A stretch of DNA of 64,000 nucleotides from Salipaludibacillus sp047795645 (lineage in GTDB: Bacteria > Bacillota > Bacilli > Bacillales > Salisediminibacteriaceae), in assembly GCF_047795645.1 (NCBI RefSeq), contig NZ_CP181045.1:2604001-2668000 (forward strand), written 5' to 3'. Positions 25,300-34,775 of this stretch are shown here, in pieces; within the stretch, counting starts at the first letter, position 1, and every line of letters begins with the position of its first letter. A model generated the notes under the pieces. That model saw only the letters and a list, made by a program, of their open reading frames with translations. It made no database searches and was not told the origin of the DNA. Position numbers and translations under genes: made by a program.

Positions 25300-26307
25300 T
25301 TGACATTTAAACAATTGACTTATTTCATCGTGATAATTTCTGTTATGTTATTTTTTCAAAATCCAGCTATCGCTTCTAATATTGATGAGATGACATCTGA
25401 AGAACTCGATCAGGAGCGTATGGCCTTATACGTGAAAACAGAAGCCGAGTCGTCTGTCCCATGGTACTACTTCGCAGCTGTTGATAGTTATGAACGAGGA
25501 CTTCGCAAAGCAAGAAACGATTTACCAAAAGAAGAAGGACTTATCGCCATTTTTATCCCCCAAGAAAAATGGGTGGGAATGACAAATCCTGACCCCGAGG
25601 ACCAAAATCCTCGATCTATTGCTTTTTTTGAAGGGATCGGAAAAGATGGAAATGGTGACGGTGTTGCTGAGCTTAATAATGATGAGGATATACTCTATTC
25701 TTTTGCTTCTTTTTTGGCCACTTACGGATTTACTGAAAAAGACGTACAAATTGCCCTATGGGATTATTATCAGCGTGATAAAGCAGTAGAATTGGTGTCT
25801 GGACATGCAAAAACATATCGCACGATCGATTCACTCGACTTAAGGAAACGGGCTTTTCCTCTGCCACTCACAGCCAATTATAGCTATCGCAGTACGTGGG
25901 GGAATTCAAGAGGTTGGGGCGGTAAACGAATTCATGAAGGAACCGACATTTTTGCTGGTCATGGATTACAGGTAAAGGCAACAACATTTGGAATAGTTGA
26001 ATTAAAAGGTTGGAATAAATTTGGTGGATGGCGAATCGGTATTAGAGACACAGATAATGTTTATCATTACTACGCACATTTAAATAGCTTTGAAAAAGGA
26101 GTTGACCGCGGTACCGTCGTTCAGCCAGGAGATGTCATTGGATATGTAGGTAGCTCTGGTTATGGAAAAGAAGGAACACAAGGAAAATTCCCACCACACC
26201 TTCATTACGGTATGTATCGAGATAATGGATTCTTCGAATGGTCGTTTGATCCACACCCTTCTTTAAAGGTATGGGAGCGAGCAGAAAGAAAACAAAATAA
26301 TTCTTAG
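25300..26307 (+). CDS. lytH: M23-family peptidoglycan endopeptidase, YunA/LytH-like
   Basis: The 335-residue secreted or anchored protein has an N-terminal hydrophobic signal (FIVIISVMLFF). The central region resembles lytic-transglycosylase-associated sequences (SVPWYYFAAVDSYERG). The C-terminal M23/LytM domain has HEGTDIFAGHG, HYYAHLN and HLHYGMY, which supply the zinc His/Asp ligands. LytH in B. subtilis is an L-alanine-D-glutamate peptidase of the spore cortex. The start is TTG at 25300, nine bases after AAAGGAG; ATG 25291 abuts that site. Confidence 0.88.
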   Translation: MTFKQLTYFIVIISVMLFFQNPAIASNIDEMTSEELDQERMALYVKTEAESSVPWYYFAAVDSYERGLRKARNDLPKEEGLIAIFIPQEKWVGMTNPDPEDQNPRSIAFFEGIGKDGNGDGVAELNNDEDILYSFASFLATYGFTEKDVQIALWDYYQRDKAVELVSGHAKTYRTIDSLDLRKRAFPLPLTANYSYRSTWGNSRGWGGKRIHEGTDIFAGHGLQVKATTFGIVELKGWNKFGGWRIGIRDTDNVYHYYAHLNSFEKGVDRGTVVQPGDVIGYVGSSGYGKEGTQGKFPPHLHYGMYRDNGFFEWSFDPHPSLKVWERAERKQNNS

Positions 26308-26319
26308 TTCAAAGAAAAA

Positions 26320-26352
26320 CTCAGCGACAAAAAAATAGTCGCTGAGCTTATT
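26320..26352. terminator. bidirectional terminator between lytH and NSS gene
   Basis: CTCAGCGAC-N9-GTCGCTGAG is a perfect 9-bp stem flanked by A and T runs. Confidence 0.85.
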
Positions 26353-26377
26353 TTAACCGCGTTACGTTTTGCTATAA

Positions 26378-27733
26378 TTACTCGAAAATTGATAAAATAT
26401 TTAAAATCAAAATCCATAAAATTCCTATTGGTGCAATAATTCGAATAAACCATAACCAGATGACTCCGATAACACTATTAGTTAAACCAGTTTCTTTTAG
26501 TGCATCAACTTTATTCCATCCCCATCCAACGAATAAGGCAACAATAAATCCACCTAGGGGAAGCGTGTATTGATCCGTGATCATATCAATGAAATCAAGG
26601 AATGGCTCCCCAAGAAAAGTCATCGATAAAGGTCCACCTTGGCTTAATGCGGATGGAATACCAACCAACGTAACGACAACACCTGCTACGATTGTTGTTA
26701 GTTTACGATTCCAATTCATCTTGCGCATCACATAAGAAACACTTACTTCCAAGAGTGAGATCGCAGAAGATAAAGCGGCAATTGCTACAAGGAAGAAGAA
26801 TAGTATTGCAAAAAATGTTCCTCCAGCTCCCATTTGAGCAAATACTTCAGGCAACGTGATAAAGATTAAACCTGGCCCACTCGCAGGGTCTAGCCCAAAC
26901 GTAAACACAGCTGGGAAAATCATAATACCTGCAATAATCGCAAATAACGTATCAAGTACTACAACTCCACCGGCAGCAGTTGGAAGTTTCGTATCTTTCG
27001 GTAAATAACTTGCGTACGTAATCATCGCACCCATACCTAATGAAAGAGTGAAAAATGCTTGACCAATCGCGGCCGAATAAACATTTGGATCTCCAAAAGC
27101 ACTCCAATCTGGAGTAAATAAGAATCTTAATCCTTCTCCAGCACCGTCAAGTGTTAAACTATAACCAGCCAATATAATTAAAATTAATGCTAATAAAGGC
27201 ATAAAAATACGGTTAGAAAGCTCAATTCCTTTTTTAACACCGAAAAATACGATGCCAATAACGATTGCCATGAAAAGGAATTGCCAGAAAACAGGTCCTC
27301 CTGCTCCTCCGATAAAGTCTACGAAGAAATCTTCATATCCACCTTGCCCCACCGCTCCAGCGGCACCGGTTAAGTAACTAAACAGGAAGTAACCGACCCA
27401 ACCTGCAATAACTCCATAGAAAGATAAAATCAAGAATGATGTCACAACACCTAGTACGCCACCGATTACCCAAGGTTTTCCTGGGGCTATGTTGTTAAAC
27501 GAGCCTACCACATCCGACTGCCCTCGTCGACCAATTGAGAATTCAGCTAGCAATACCGGAAGTCCAACAAGAAAAATACATAATACATAAATTAATAAAA
27601 AGGCCGCTCCACCGCTATCGCCTGTTACATACGAAAAACGCCAGATATTTCCTAAACCTACCGCTGAACCAACTGCGGCTAAAATAAAGCCCATTCTCGT
27701 GGCCCATTGTTCCCGTCCATTATTCATAGTCAT
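26378..27733 (-). CDS. sodium-dependent transporter, NSS (SNF) family
   Basis: The 451-residue LeuT-fold protein has the family opening VGSAVGLGNIWRFSYVTGDSGGAAFLL (Na+ and substrate contacts in helix 1), GLPVLLAEFSIGRRGQ, and the FFTLSLGMGAMITYASY segment of helix 6. It takes up amino acids or related amines with Na+. About 11 helices are visible, as in bacterial members. The gene stands alone; the substrate is not inferable. Confidence 0.9.
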   Translation of the reverse strand: MTMNNGREQWATRMGFILAAVGSAVGLGNIWRFSYVTGDSGGAAFLLIYVLCIFLVGLPVLLAEFSIGRRGQSDVVGSFNNIAPGKPWVIGGVLGVVTSFLILSFYGVIAGWVGYFLFSYLTGAAGAVGQGGYEDFFVDFIGGAGGPVFWQFLFMAIVIGIVFFGVKKGIELSNRIFMPLLALILIILAGYSLTLDGAGEGLRFLFTPDWSAFGDPNVYSAAIGQAFFTLSLGMGAMITYASYLPKDTKLPTAAGGVVVLDTLFAIIAGIMIFPAVFTFGLDPASGPGLIFITLPEVFAQMGAGGTFFAILFFFLVAIAALSSAISLLEVSVSYVMRKMNWNRKLTTIVAGVVVTLVGIPSALSQGGPLSMTFLGEPFLDFIDMITDQYTLPLGGFIVALFVGWGWNKVDALKETGLTNSVIGVIWLWFIRIIAPIGILWILILNILSIFE

Positions 27734-27851
27734 AACTCCTCTCTTTCATATTTTAATATTTATTCGCTCTTTGCCATCTTATTATAATTGTCTGACAATT
27801 GTCAAAGAGTTTCGGTATATATTATATAAGTGTCCCAATTATTCTTATTTG

Positions 27852-29420
27852 CTAAGCTGCTTGATATAATCTCACAATGACTGTTTTTAGGATAAGAATT
27901 GTTATTGCAAACGTCACAGCCCCAGCTAATAATCCAATCCAAACACTTCCAGAGAAACCTAATGCTAAAAACGAAATTGTTGCTATCACCCCAACAATTA
28001 GTGCATAGGGTAGTTGTGTCAGCACATGATCTATATGATGACTACCTGCACCTGCTGAGGATAAGATCGTCGTATCAGATATAGGTGAGCAATGATCTCC
28101 AAATATCGCACCGGCAAGTACAGCAGCCAATACTGGTAGAATAAGCGTAATATCCGTTATCGCTGCAATTTCCCCTGCAATCGGAAGCATGATTGCAAAC
28201 GTCCCCCATGACGTACCTGTGCTAAATGCCATAAAACCAGCAATAAGGAACAGTAAAGCAGGAAGGAACCCTAATTGTATATGCTCATCAACCAATGAGG
28301 CCAAGTATTCACCCGTTCCTAGATCACCAATGATTTCAATGATTGTCCAAGCGAATAATAAAATATAGATGGCAGGAAGCATCGATTTTACACCTGCCCA
28401 TAATCCAAGTCCTAGATGTTTCATTGGAAGTTTTCGTAATAATGAAATGGCAATCGTCATTACTAAACTGATTAATCCCCCATACAACAATGCTGCAGCA
28501 ACATCAGTATTTTCAAACGTAGCTAGTAATGATCGTTGGCCTTCCTCTGTTCCCTGAATACCTGTAACCACCATAAACAGGACTGTTGCAATGATAAGTG
28601 TAACGATCGGCCAAATTAAATCGGCCACTTTACCATCCGCCATAGGGATTGCATCTTCGCTATCACCTGGAACTGGCCCCTTTTCCTTATCTACAAGTTC
28701 ACCCGTATTCTGAGCTCGTTCCTCATGCGTTCTCATCAGACCTATATCCAACTTAAAATATGCTACTGCAAAAACGAGCAAGATTGCAAAGATCGCATAA
28801 AAATTCATCGGCGCAATGAACAAAAAGGCTTGAAGGGCTTCATATTGAGTAACCCCATGGGTAACTAAGATTCCACCAATAATCGTAATAATGTATGCCC
28901 CCCAGCTTGAAACTGGAGAAATAACACAAATTGGTGCAGCTGTTGAATCGACAACATATGCTAGCTTTGCTCTTGAGATTTTATGCCTATCTGTGAAGGG
29001 ACGACTAACATTCCCAACGGTCAGACTGTTAAAGTAATCATCAATGAAGATAATGATCCCTAGGAACCCTGCAACAAACTGAGCAGCTATTCGCGATTTG
29101 ACTTTTGTCAATGCCCATTCGCCAAAAGCTCTACTACCTCCTGTCACCGTAATAAGTGCTGCAATCATACCAAGGATTAATAAAAACAAAATAATGTAAA
29201 ATTCCCAAGTATTTACTCCACCCTCAGAAATAAAAATACCTGCAACAATAGTGAAAATTTGCGATATTGTTTCATTAAGAAATAACTCTTCTGATTGGTT
29301 TATCATCAATGCTCCAACAACAATTCCTATCCCAAGAGATAACAATACTCGTTTGGTGATAATCACCATTACAAGCGCTAAAACCGGTGGTAATAATGTT
29401 AAAATACCATGTTCCTCCAT
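27852..29420 (-). CDS. lysW: NhaC-superfamily transporter under lysine riboswitch, probable lysine transporter (LysW type)
   Basis: The 522-residue protein has about 12 hydrophobic helices and NhaC-family motifs, for example FIDDYFNSLTVGNVSRPFTD, VDSTAAPICVISPVSSWGAY, FSTGTSWGTFAIMLPIAGE and FGDHCSPISDTTILSSAGAG. By sequence alone it would be called an Na+/H+ antiporter. The 5' leader carries an L-box lysine riboswitch, which points instead to lysine transport, as proposed for NhaC-type LysW genes by comparative genomics. It is monocistronic. Lysine uptake is inferred, not shown. Confidence 0.85.
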   Translation of the reverse strand: MEEHGILTLLPPVLALVMVIITKRVLLSLGIGIVVGALMINQSEELFLNETISQIFTIVAGIFISEGGVNTWEFYIILFLLILGMIAALITVTGGSRAFGEWALTKVKSRIAAQFVAGFLGIIIFIDDYFNSLTVGNVSRPFTDRHKISRAKLAYVVDSTAAPICVISPVSSWGAYIITIIGGILVTHGVTQYEALQAFLFIAPMNFYAIFAILLVFAVAYFKLDIGLMRTHEERAQNTGELVDKEKGPVPGDSEDAIPMADGKVADLIWPIVTLIIATVLFMVVTGIQGTEEGQRSLLATFENTDVAAALLYGGLISLVMTIAISLLRKLPMKHLGLGLWAGVKSMLPAIYILLFAWTIIEIIGDLGTGEYLASLVDEHIQLGFLPALLFLIAGFMAFSTGTSWGTFAIMLPIAGEIAAITDITLILPVLAAVLAGAIFGDHCSPISDTTILSSAGAGSHHIDHVLTQLPYALIVGVIATISFLALGFSGSVWIGLLAGAVTFAITILILKTVIVRLYQAA

Positions 29421-29619
29421 TTGGATCCTCCTAAAAATAAATTAATTCCTACAGATAATCGTTACATTGCTACAAATAGACAGCCAATTCGATATATAAT
29501 TCAATCCTTCTGACACATAACAATTTCCGACAAATTTCGCAACGTGTCCATAGTCTCTTTTATGACTATGATACCCAAAACTTATCCACCACTCAAAAAT
29601 CTTTCGTTTCCTAACCATC

Positions 29620-29870
29620 AAAAAACGACAAAGGAAATTTCCCTTGCCGCTTCATAATGAAGTCAAGATGTCGATTCCCCATCAACTGAAGTAGTACTCC
29701 ACTAAGGTTTCCCTTTAGTGACAGTGTTACATTTATTTAATGTAACCCCAGCTATTATATCCCGGACAGAACATAATAACTTCGGCAAAACTCCCTTTCA
29801 GAAACGGTCATCGTCGTCCAAACTCTCGTTTCCTACTTCTGCATTTTGCGCCTCTACCTCACCGTAAATG
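29620..29870 (-). ncRNA. lysine riboswitch (L-box) with terminator
   Basis: On the minus strand the leader shows L-box signatures in order: GAGGTAGAGGCGC near 29850-29862, AGAAGTAG, GAAAGGGAG...GCCGAAG, TAGCTGGGG with the TTACATT/AATGTAA hairpin, CTGTCACTAAAGGGAAACC and TGGAGTACTACTT near 29690. A GC-rich 13-bp hairpin with a T-run at 29620-29650 is the terminator. Binding of lysine should end transcription before the transporter gene. Confidence 0.9.
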
Positions 29871-29908
29871 AGGTATTTACTCTTTATTTAATTACAAATC
29901 CGAAACTT

Positions 29909-29937
29909 ATCATATCAAAAGATTCTTTTCTTTTCAA
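29909..29937 (-). promoter_or_regulatory. sigma-A-type promoter of lysine riboswitch transcript
   Basis: TTGAAA (29932-29937) and TATGAT (29909-29914) on the minus strand are 17 bases apart, placing the transcript start just before the riboswitch. Confidence 0.7.
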
Positions 29938-29954
29938 CTGTTTTATTTTTGGAT

Positions 29955-30785
29955 CTAATTGCTTATATTTCTGTCAGTTTCCATATCGAAATCTTCACTA
30001 ACTTCTTCTTCTGGTCTTTGGATGACAGCTGGCGTCATTCCACCTTCACCACCCGGTCCACTATAAAAATCTGGAACTTCTCCAGGTATCCATACCATTG
30101 CTACAGGAATCGATGTTTTTACCACTTCCGTATTTGTCGCAAATGGAATAACAACCTTAACATCGACTTCAATTTCTATCGAGATACTCATGTACGTATT
30201 ATTAATTCCAACAGATACAATGTTCTCCTTCAGTTGCGGCTGCACATCTCCAATCGCTGATAAACGAACAGGAACTCGAGGTCCTAAGTGTGCGAGTAGT
30301 GCGTTGTTAGTCGCTTGACCTAAAGGAATCATATGAATAATTCCATCTTCAGAAAATGTCGCTCCTTCGCTATGGACATCGACTTCATTCGGAATACGAA
30401 GATCCTTCACTCGTCCATGTTCAATATCATTTAAATAATTCTGCACACGTTTCGTAGTCTCTTGTAACACCCGATTATATATAACTTGATTGTATTGAAC
30501 AGACATGACCTTCCCGTCTTCATCTCGATCAAATTCGACAAGATTCTCCAATTCCGTATCCTCAAGGATATGACGAGATATCGCATCATTGATAGCTAAT
30601 GTACCAATTCTTTGCGTCTCAGTAGTTGCGATCGCCATCAATGTCGGTCTGATACCTTTTTCTACGATGATCAGCCCCTGGACTGTTAAGATAATGAAAA
30701 TGATAAACGAAATCATTAATACATAACGAAAAGGAAGAGGTCCTTTTTTCTTACGGCTAGGCCGCGTGGTGCGAAATACTTTCAT
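29955..30785 (-). CDS. yunB: sporulation protein YunB
   Basis: The 276-residue protein has a basic N-terminus, one membrane helix (about 23-43, YVLMISFIIFIILTVQGLII) and a conserved extracytoplasmic domain (RIGTLAINDAISRHI, VQYNQVIYNRVLQ, SPEVDVHS-like and MSISIEIEVDVKVVIPF). YunB is needed for efficient sporulation in B. subtilis and resembles membrane proteins of the mother cell. ATG at 30785 is taken, with GGGGAGGGGG just upstream, rather than the ATG at 30806. Confidence 0.9.
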   Translation of the reverse strand: MKVFRTTRPSRKKKGPLPFRYVLMISFIIFIILTVQGLIIVEKGIRPTLMAIATTETQRIGTLAINDAISRHILEDTELENLVEFDRDEDGKVMSVQYNQVIYNRVLQETTKRVQNYLNDIEHGRVKDLRIPNEVDVHSEGATFSEDGIIHMIPLGQATNNALLAHLGPRVPVRLSAIGDVQPQLKENIVSVGINNTYMSISIEIEVDVKVVIPFATNTEVVKTSIPVAMVWIPGEVPDFYSGPGGEGGMTPAVIQRPEEEVSEDFDMETDRNISN

Positions 30786-30879
30786 TTTGATTCCCCCTCC
30801 CCACATTCATATGCAAGGAGAAACAAAGATTGTACTAAAAAATTCTCCAAGATTGTCTCCTGAAGAATTTTTTCTATTT

Positions 30880-31362
30880 TTATATTCTTTCATAGATAAG
30901 AAACGTATGCGAATACTGATTTTTCTCATCAACAATTCCTTGTTCTTCAGATACGATTTCCCAATCTTTTTCACTAATTTCAGGAAAGAAAGTATCTCCT
31001 TCAAAGAATTGATGAATTTTTGTTATGTACAATCTTTCTGCTTTAGGAAGAAGTTGTTCATAAAGTGTCGTCCCACCGATGACAAAAAATTCATCTCGCT
31101 CTTTCATCAATTGATCAACATCAGACAACTCGTGAATAATTTCTACACCTTCCACTGAAAAATCTCGATCTCTTGTCAAAACAATATTTCGTCGTTTCGG
31201 TAACGGGCGCCCAATCGACTCGAACGTTTTCCGCCCCATGAGGATTGGATGACCCGTCGTGATTTTCTTGAAATATTGTAATTCTGCCGGTAAGTGCCAT
31301 GGCATATCACCGTTTTTCCCAATCACTCTACCCTCTGCAAAGGCAGCAATCATCGAAATCAT
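30880..31362 (-). CDS. dfrA: dihydrofolate reductase
   Basis: The 160-residue DHFR reduces dihydrofolate with NADPH, restoring the folate consumed by thymidylate synthase. It has MISMIAAFAEGRVIGKNGDMPWHLP with the catalytic acidic residue replaced by the usual Glu in AELQYFKKIT, GRKTFESIG and FVIGGTTLYEQLLP. The start codon overlaps the end of thyA by four bases, so the two are translationally coupled. Confidence 0.95.
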   Translation of the reverse strand: MISMIAAFAEGRVIGKNGDMPWHLPAELQYFKKITTGHPILMGRKTFESIGRPLPKRRNIVLTRDRDFSVEGVEIIHELSDVDQLMKERDEFFVIGGTTLYEQLLPKAERLYITKIHQFFEGDTFFPEISEKDWEIVSEEQGIVDEKNQYSHTFLIYERI

Positions 31363-32153
31363 ACCGACACCTCACCTTTAATATGAGGATGAGGATTGTA
31401 GTCAATTAATTCAAAATCATCAATCGTGAAGTCTTCAATTTTTTTCCGATTAGGATTTAATTTCATTTTTGGTAGCGATCGGGGTTCTCTCGTTAACTGA
31501 AGATTCACTTGGTCTACGTGATTGAGGTATATATGCGCATCTCCTAATGTATGCACAAAATCGCCTACTTCTAATCCACACTCTTGCGCGATCATCATCG
31601 TTAACAACGAGTAAGATGCTATATTGAACGGAACACCTAAAAATGTATCTGCACTACGCTGATAAAGCTGACACGATAGTTTTCCATCTGCTACGTAAAA
31701 CTGAAACAAACAGTGACAAGGTGAGAGTGCCATCTTGTCCAAATCAGCTACATTCCAAGCATTGACAATCAATCTTCGTGAATCCGGATTTGTCTTTATT
31801 TGCTCAATGATCGATCCGAGTTGATCAATCGTTTCTCCATTTGGAGTTGGCCATGAACGCCATTGTTCTCCATATATTGGTCCTAAATCACCATTTTCAT
31901 CTGCCCATTCATTCCAGATTCTAACGTTATGTTCTTTTAAATAAGCAATATTTGTCTCACCTTTAATAAACCACAACAGTTCATGGATGATCGCGCGAAG
32001 TGCTAATTTCTTCGTCGTCAATACAGGAAATCCTTTCGATAAATCAAATCTCATTTGGTAACCAAATGTACTGATCGTCCCCGTTCCCGTGCGATCTTCC
32101 TTTTTTGTTCCATTTTGTAAAATATGGTTACATAATTCTAAATACGCCTTCAT
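31359..32153 (-). CDS. thyA: thymidylate synthase ThyA
   Basis: The 264-residue enzyme makes dTMP from dUMP and methylene-tetrahydrofolate. The catalytic Cys is in ALSPCHCLFQFYV (about 146), with RRLIVNAWNV and the dUMP-binding QRSADTFLGVPFNIASYS. Length matches the short E. coli/ThyB type. It is first of the thyA-dfrA pair. Confidence 0.96.
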   Translation of the reverse strand: MKAYLELCNHILQNGTKKEDRTGTGTISTFGYQMRFDLSKGFPVLTTKKLALRAIIHELLWFIKGETNIAYLKEHNVRIWNEWADENGDLGPIYGEQWRSWPTPNGETIDQLGSIIEQIKTNPDSRRLIVNAWNVADLDKMALSPCHCLFQFYVADGKLSCQLYQRSADTFLGVPFNIASYSLLTMMIAQECGLEVGDFVHTLGDAHIYLNHVDQVNLQLTREPRSLPKMKLNPNRKKIEDFTIDDFELIDYNPHPHIKGEVSV

Positions 32154-32187
32154 TACTACACCTCATTTAATGTTTACTGACTACTTA

Positions 32188-33291
32188 TCAGTAATTCTTG
32201 TACTGATCTATCACCGTTTCACATCCAACAATTGTAACATTCAATTCATCCGATAGATCCAAATCTTCTTGGATACTTTGTTTATCTTCATCATTTATTA
32301 TACGGATAATCGGTCTTGATGGTAAATCCGAATTAACTTTTGCGACAATTCCTTCTTTGCCGTTACTAAGCTTTACTTGCAAACCAATTGGATAAATAGC
32401 GACTGTTTTTGCAAAAGCATCAACCAGTTCTTTTTCAAAAAGAGTACCGGAACCACTGTATAATAACTCTAGCCCTTCATGCGGAAGCATCGCTTTACGA
32501 TAAATCCGATTCGAGGTAACTGCATCAAATACATCAGCAACACCAATGATTTTCGCGTAATAATGAATATCAGCACCAGCTAACTGTCTAGGATATCCGG
32601 AACCATCTAGTCGCTCGTGGTGTTGAAAAGCACAATGAGCCGTTAAAAGCGACAGTGTATGAGACTTTCGCAGCATCTCAAATCCAACGGAAGCATGGTT
32701 TTTAATGAGGTCAAATTCTTCATCCGTTAATTTTTCCGATTTATTGAGTACTTCTAATGGCACGCCCATCTTGCCTAAATCATGTAGCATTGCGCCTAAT
32801 CCGAGATCATGAAGTTCAGAATTGTTTAAGCCCATTTTCTGGCCTAACGCTAAAGAATACACAGTCACATTTAAGGAATGATGAAACACATAGCTGTCAA
32901 AAGATATTACTTCAGAAAGCATCGATACCGCTTCTTTATTCGATTCAATTTCTGTTAAAATATCTTTGACTACATGTGAGAAAGCAGGTGATAATTTATC
33001 TATATCAATAGATTTCCCTAGGGCCATTTGATCGGAAATCGTATTGAAATTTTCTTGTATCGTTTTCAGTGATTTTGCCCGAGTCTTTGCATTTATCGTG
33101 TCCTCCACATAAATATCATCCGTTAAAGGATCCTCCACATATACGTAAGAGATACCTTTATTTTTTAACCTTTCCCGCATGTTATCTGACAACTCAACAC
33201 CGCTGTTTAATAGTGGTTGACCTAAATCGTTGTAAATGGCTTTTGCTAAACGGTCCTGGTTATCTACTGAATCTATCGACTTTAACTTCAA
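32188..33291 (-). CDS. HD-GYP domain phosphodiesterase
   Basis: The 367-residue cytoplasmic protein has an N-terminal region of unknown type (about 1-110) and an HD-GYP domain with LHDLGKMGVP (HD about 169-170), a bound HASVGFEML and HHERLDGSGYP (about 222-232, complete GYP). Such domains degrade cyclic di-GMP or related dinucleotides. No receiver or transmembrane domain is visible; a small C-terminal beta domain follows. Confidence 0.88.
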   Translation of the reverse strand: MKLKSIDSVDNQDRLAKAIYNDLGQPLLNSGVELSDNMRERLKNKGISYVYVEDPLTDDIYVEDTINAKTRAKSLKTIQENFNTISDQMALGKSIDIDKLSPAFSHVVKDILTEIESNKEAVSMLSEVISFDSYVFHHSLNVTVYSLALGQKMGLNNSELHDLGLGAMLHDLGKMGVPLEVLNKSEKLTDEEFDLIKNHASVGFEMLRKSHTLSLLTAHCAFQHHERLDGSGYPRQLAGADIHYYAKIIGVADVFDAVTSNRIYRKAMLPHEGLELLYSGSGTLFEKELVDAFAKTVAIYPIGLQVKLSNGKEGIVAKVNSDLPSRPIIRIINDEDKQSIQEDLDLSDELNVTIVGCETVIDQYKNY

Positions 33292-33323
33292 TCAAATCCC
33301 TTCCCTTTCTATACAACCATCTA

Positions 33324-34733
33324 TCATAGATTTACATCGTTTCTTTGGAATTTGGTTAATTTCCAAGCTATGATATCTCTTAAAAACTCGGGCATATAAT
33401 ACGTAATATCGGGAATCGAACTAATCGTTGGGTATAAACGCCCCAGAGTGAACATATCGAGAGTAGCTAACTTATATTCCTTGTCTCTTCTTAATGGAAT
33501 TCCATTGACCAATACATTTTTTTCATTAATATATTGCGACGTTCCAATCACTTCTACTTGATCATAAACCATTTTCCCTAACACTTTCCCTCGAAACCCA
33601 AATCCCTTCAAAGCAAAATCGATCATCCTTTTTTGCTCTGACTGACGAATCGTCTCTAATAGACGTTCACCAGAAATCATCACAGTACATGGATTAATCG
33701 GGTGTGGACAAATCTCATGCAAGTCTTTGAGTGTCACTGGACCTCTTTCTAAGCTTCTTAACAGCACTCCGGCATTCACCATAGAAATATCCGCATCGCA
33801 CCACTCACGCAACCCTTCTGAGACGAGAGATGCAAATGGGCTTGGATTGTACCAATCGACAACTAGGTCAGAGTCTAAAACAGTAACTTGATTAGTTAGT
33901 TTATTATTTCCTTCAAATATTAACGCGTTTAACTTATTTTCTGTCTCTTCATCTCGAACAGTTGAATCAACTTTGCGGGATGAAATCTTATCTACTTGTA
34001 CAATAAAGTTGTCGTCTTTTTGTTGATAACTTATGCTAACATCACCAATGAAAGCACCTGATCTTCCAGACTGATTAATCCAAGTATTATTGATCTTTTC
34101 CCCATTTTCTAGAACATGGTGAGTATGAGCACCTAGGATCAAGTCAATGCTCGGAATCATCTTGGCCATTTTTTCATCTTCGCTCATGCCTAAATGGGAT
34201 AAACAAATAATAAAGTCTACTTGTGACCGGAGTTCACTCATCGTTTTTTCCAACTCAATAAAAGGATCTGTTACATTCCATCCGAGCGGCTCATAAAAGA
34301 AATGATATGGAATCGTAACCCCTGTAACACCAACCTTTAAGCCTGATGACATTGTATAGACCTTAGAAGAAGTCGCCCATGACGGATCACTACCATCTCT
34401 ATGTTTTAAATTACTTAACAAAACAGAGAATCTCGCTTCTTTATATAATTCATTGAGTTGGTCTTTAGAGAATGTGATTCCTTCATTGTTCCCTATTGTA
34501 ACAGCATCATAGTTCATTTCATTTAAAAGTTTAACATTCCCTTTTCCTAACAACGCTTCAGTCATTGGATGCACTCTATCGCAGTGGTCGCCAATATCAA
34601 ATAACAATACTTCCTGGTTAAGAGAGTCAGCTTCTAAACGCTGCTTTTTCAGGAGGGCTGTCACTGCTGGCCATTGCTCGAGAGAACTATGTAAATCATT
34701 TGTATGAAGTATCCGCAGTGTTTCTTTAGCCAA
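33324..34733 (-). CDS. yunD: 5'-nucleotidase-like metallophosphoesterase YunD
   Basis: The 469-residue protein has an N-terminal metallophosphatase domain (ILHTNDLHSSLEQW, FDIGDHCDRVH, VTIGNNEGITF, GAHTHHVLEN) and a C-terminal 5'-nucleotidase domain. In motif NxEF the usual Asn-His-Glu reads NNEG, as I remember for YunD proteins. No signal peptide is present, so it acts in the cytoplasm. It lies next to yunE as in B. subtilis. Confidence 0.88.
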   Translation of the reverse strand: MAKETLRILHTNDLHSSLEQWPAVTALLKKQRLEADSLNQEVLLFDIGDHCDRVHPMTEALLGKGNVKLLNEMNYDAVTIGNNEGITFSKDQLNELYKEARFSVLLSNLKHRDGSDPSWATSSKVYTMSSGLKVGVTGVTIPYHFFYEPLGWNVTDPFIELEKTMSELRSQVDFIICLSHLGMSEDEKMAKMIPSIDLILGAHTHHVLENGEKINNTWINQSGRSGAFIGDVSISYQQKDDNFIVQVDKISSRKVDSTVRDEETENKLNALIFEGNNKLTNQVTVLDSDLVVDWYNPSPFASLVSEGLREWCDADISMVNAGVLLRSLERGPVTLKDLHEICPHPINPCTVMISGERLLETIRQSEQKRMIDFALKGFGFRGKVLGKMVYDQVEVIGTSQYINEKNVLVNGIPLRRDKEYKLATLDMFTLGRLYPTISSIPDITYYMPEFLRDIIAWKLTKFQRNDVNL

Positions 34734-34775
34734 TGGTAAACATCCTTCCGTTTAATTGATTAACTTTGTTCGGAT

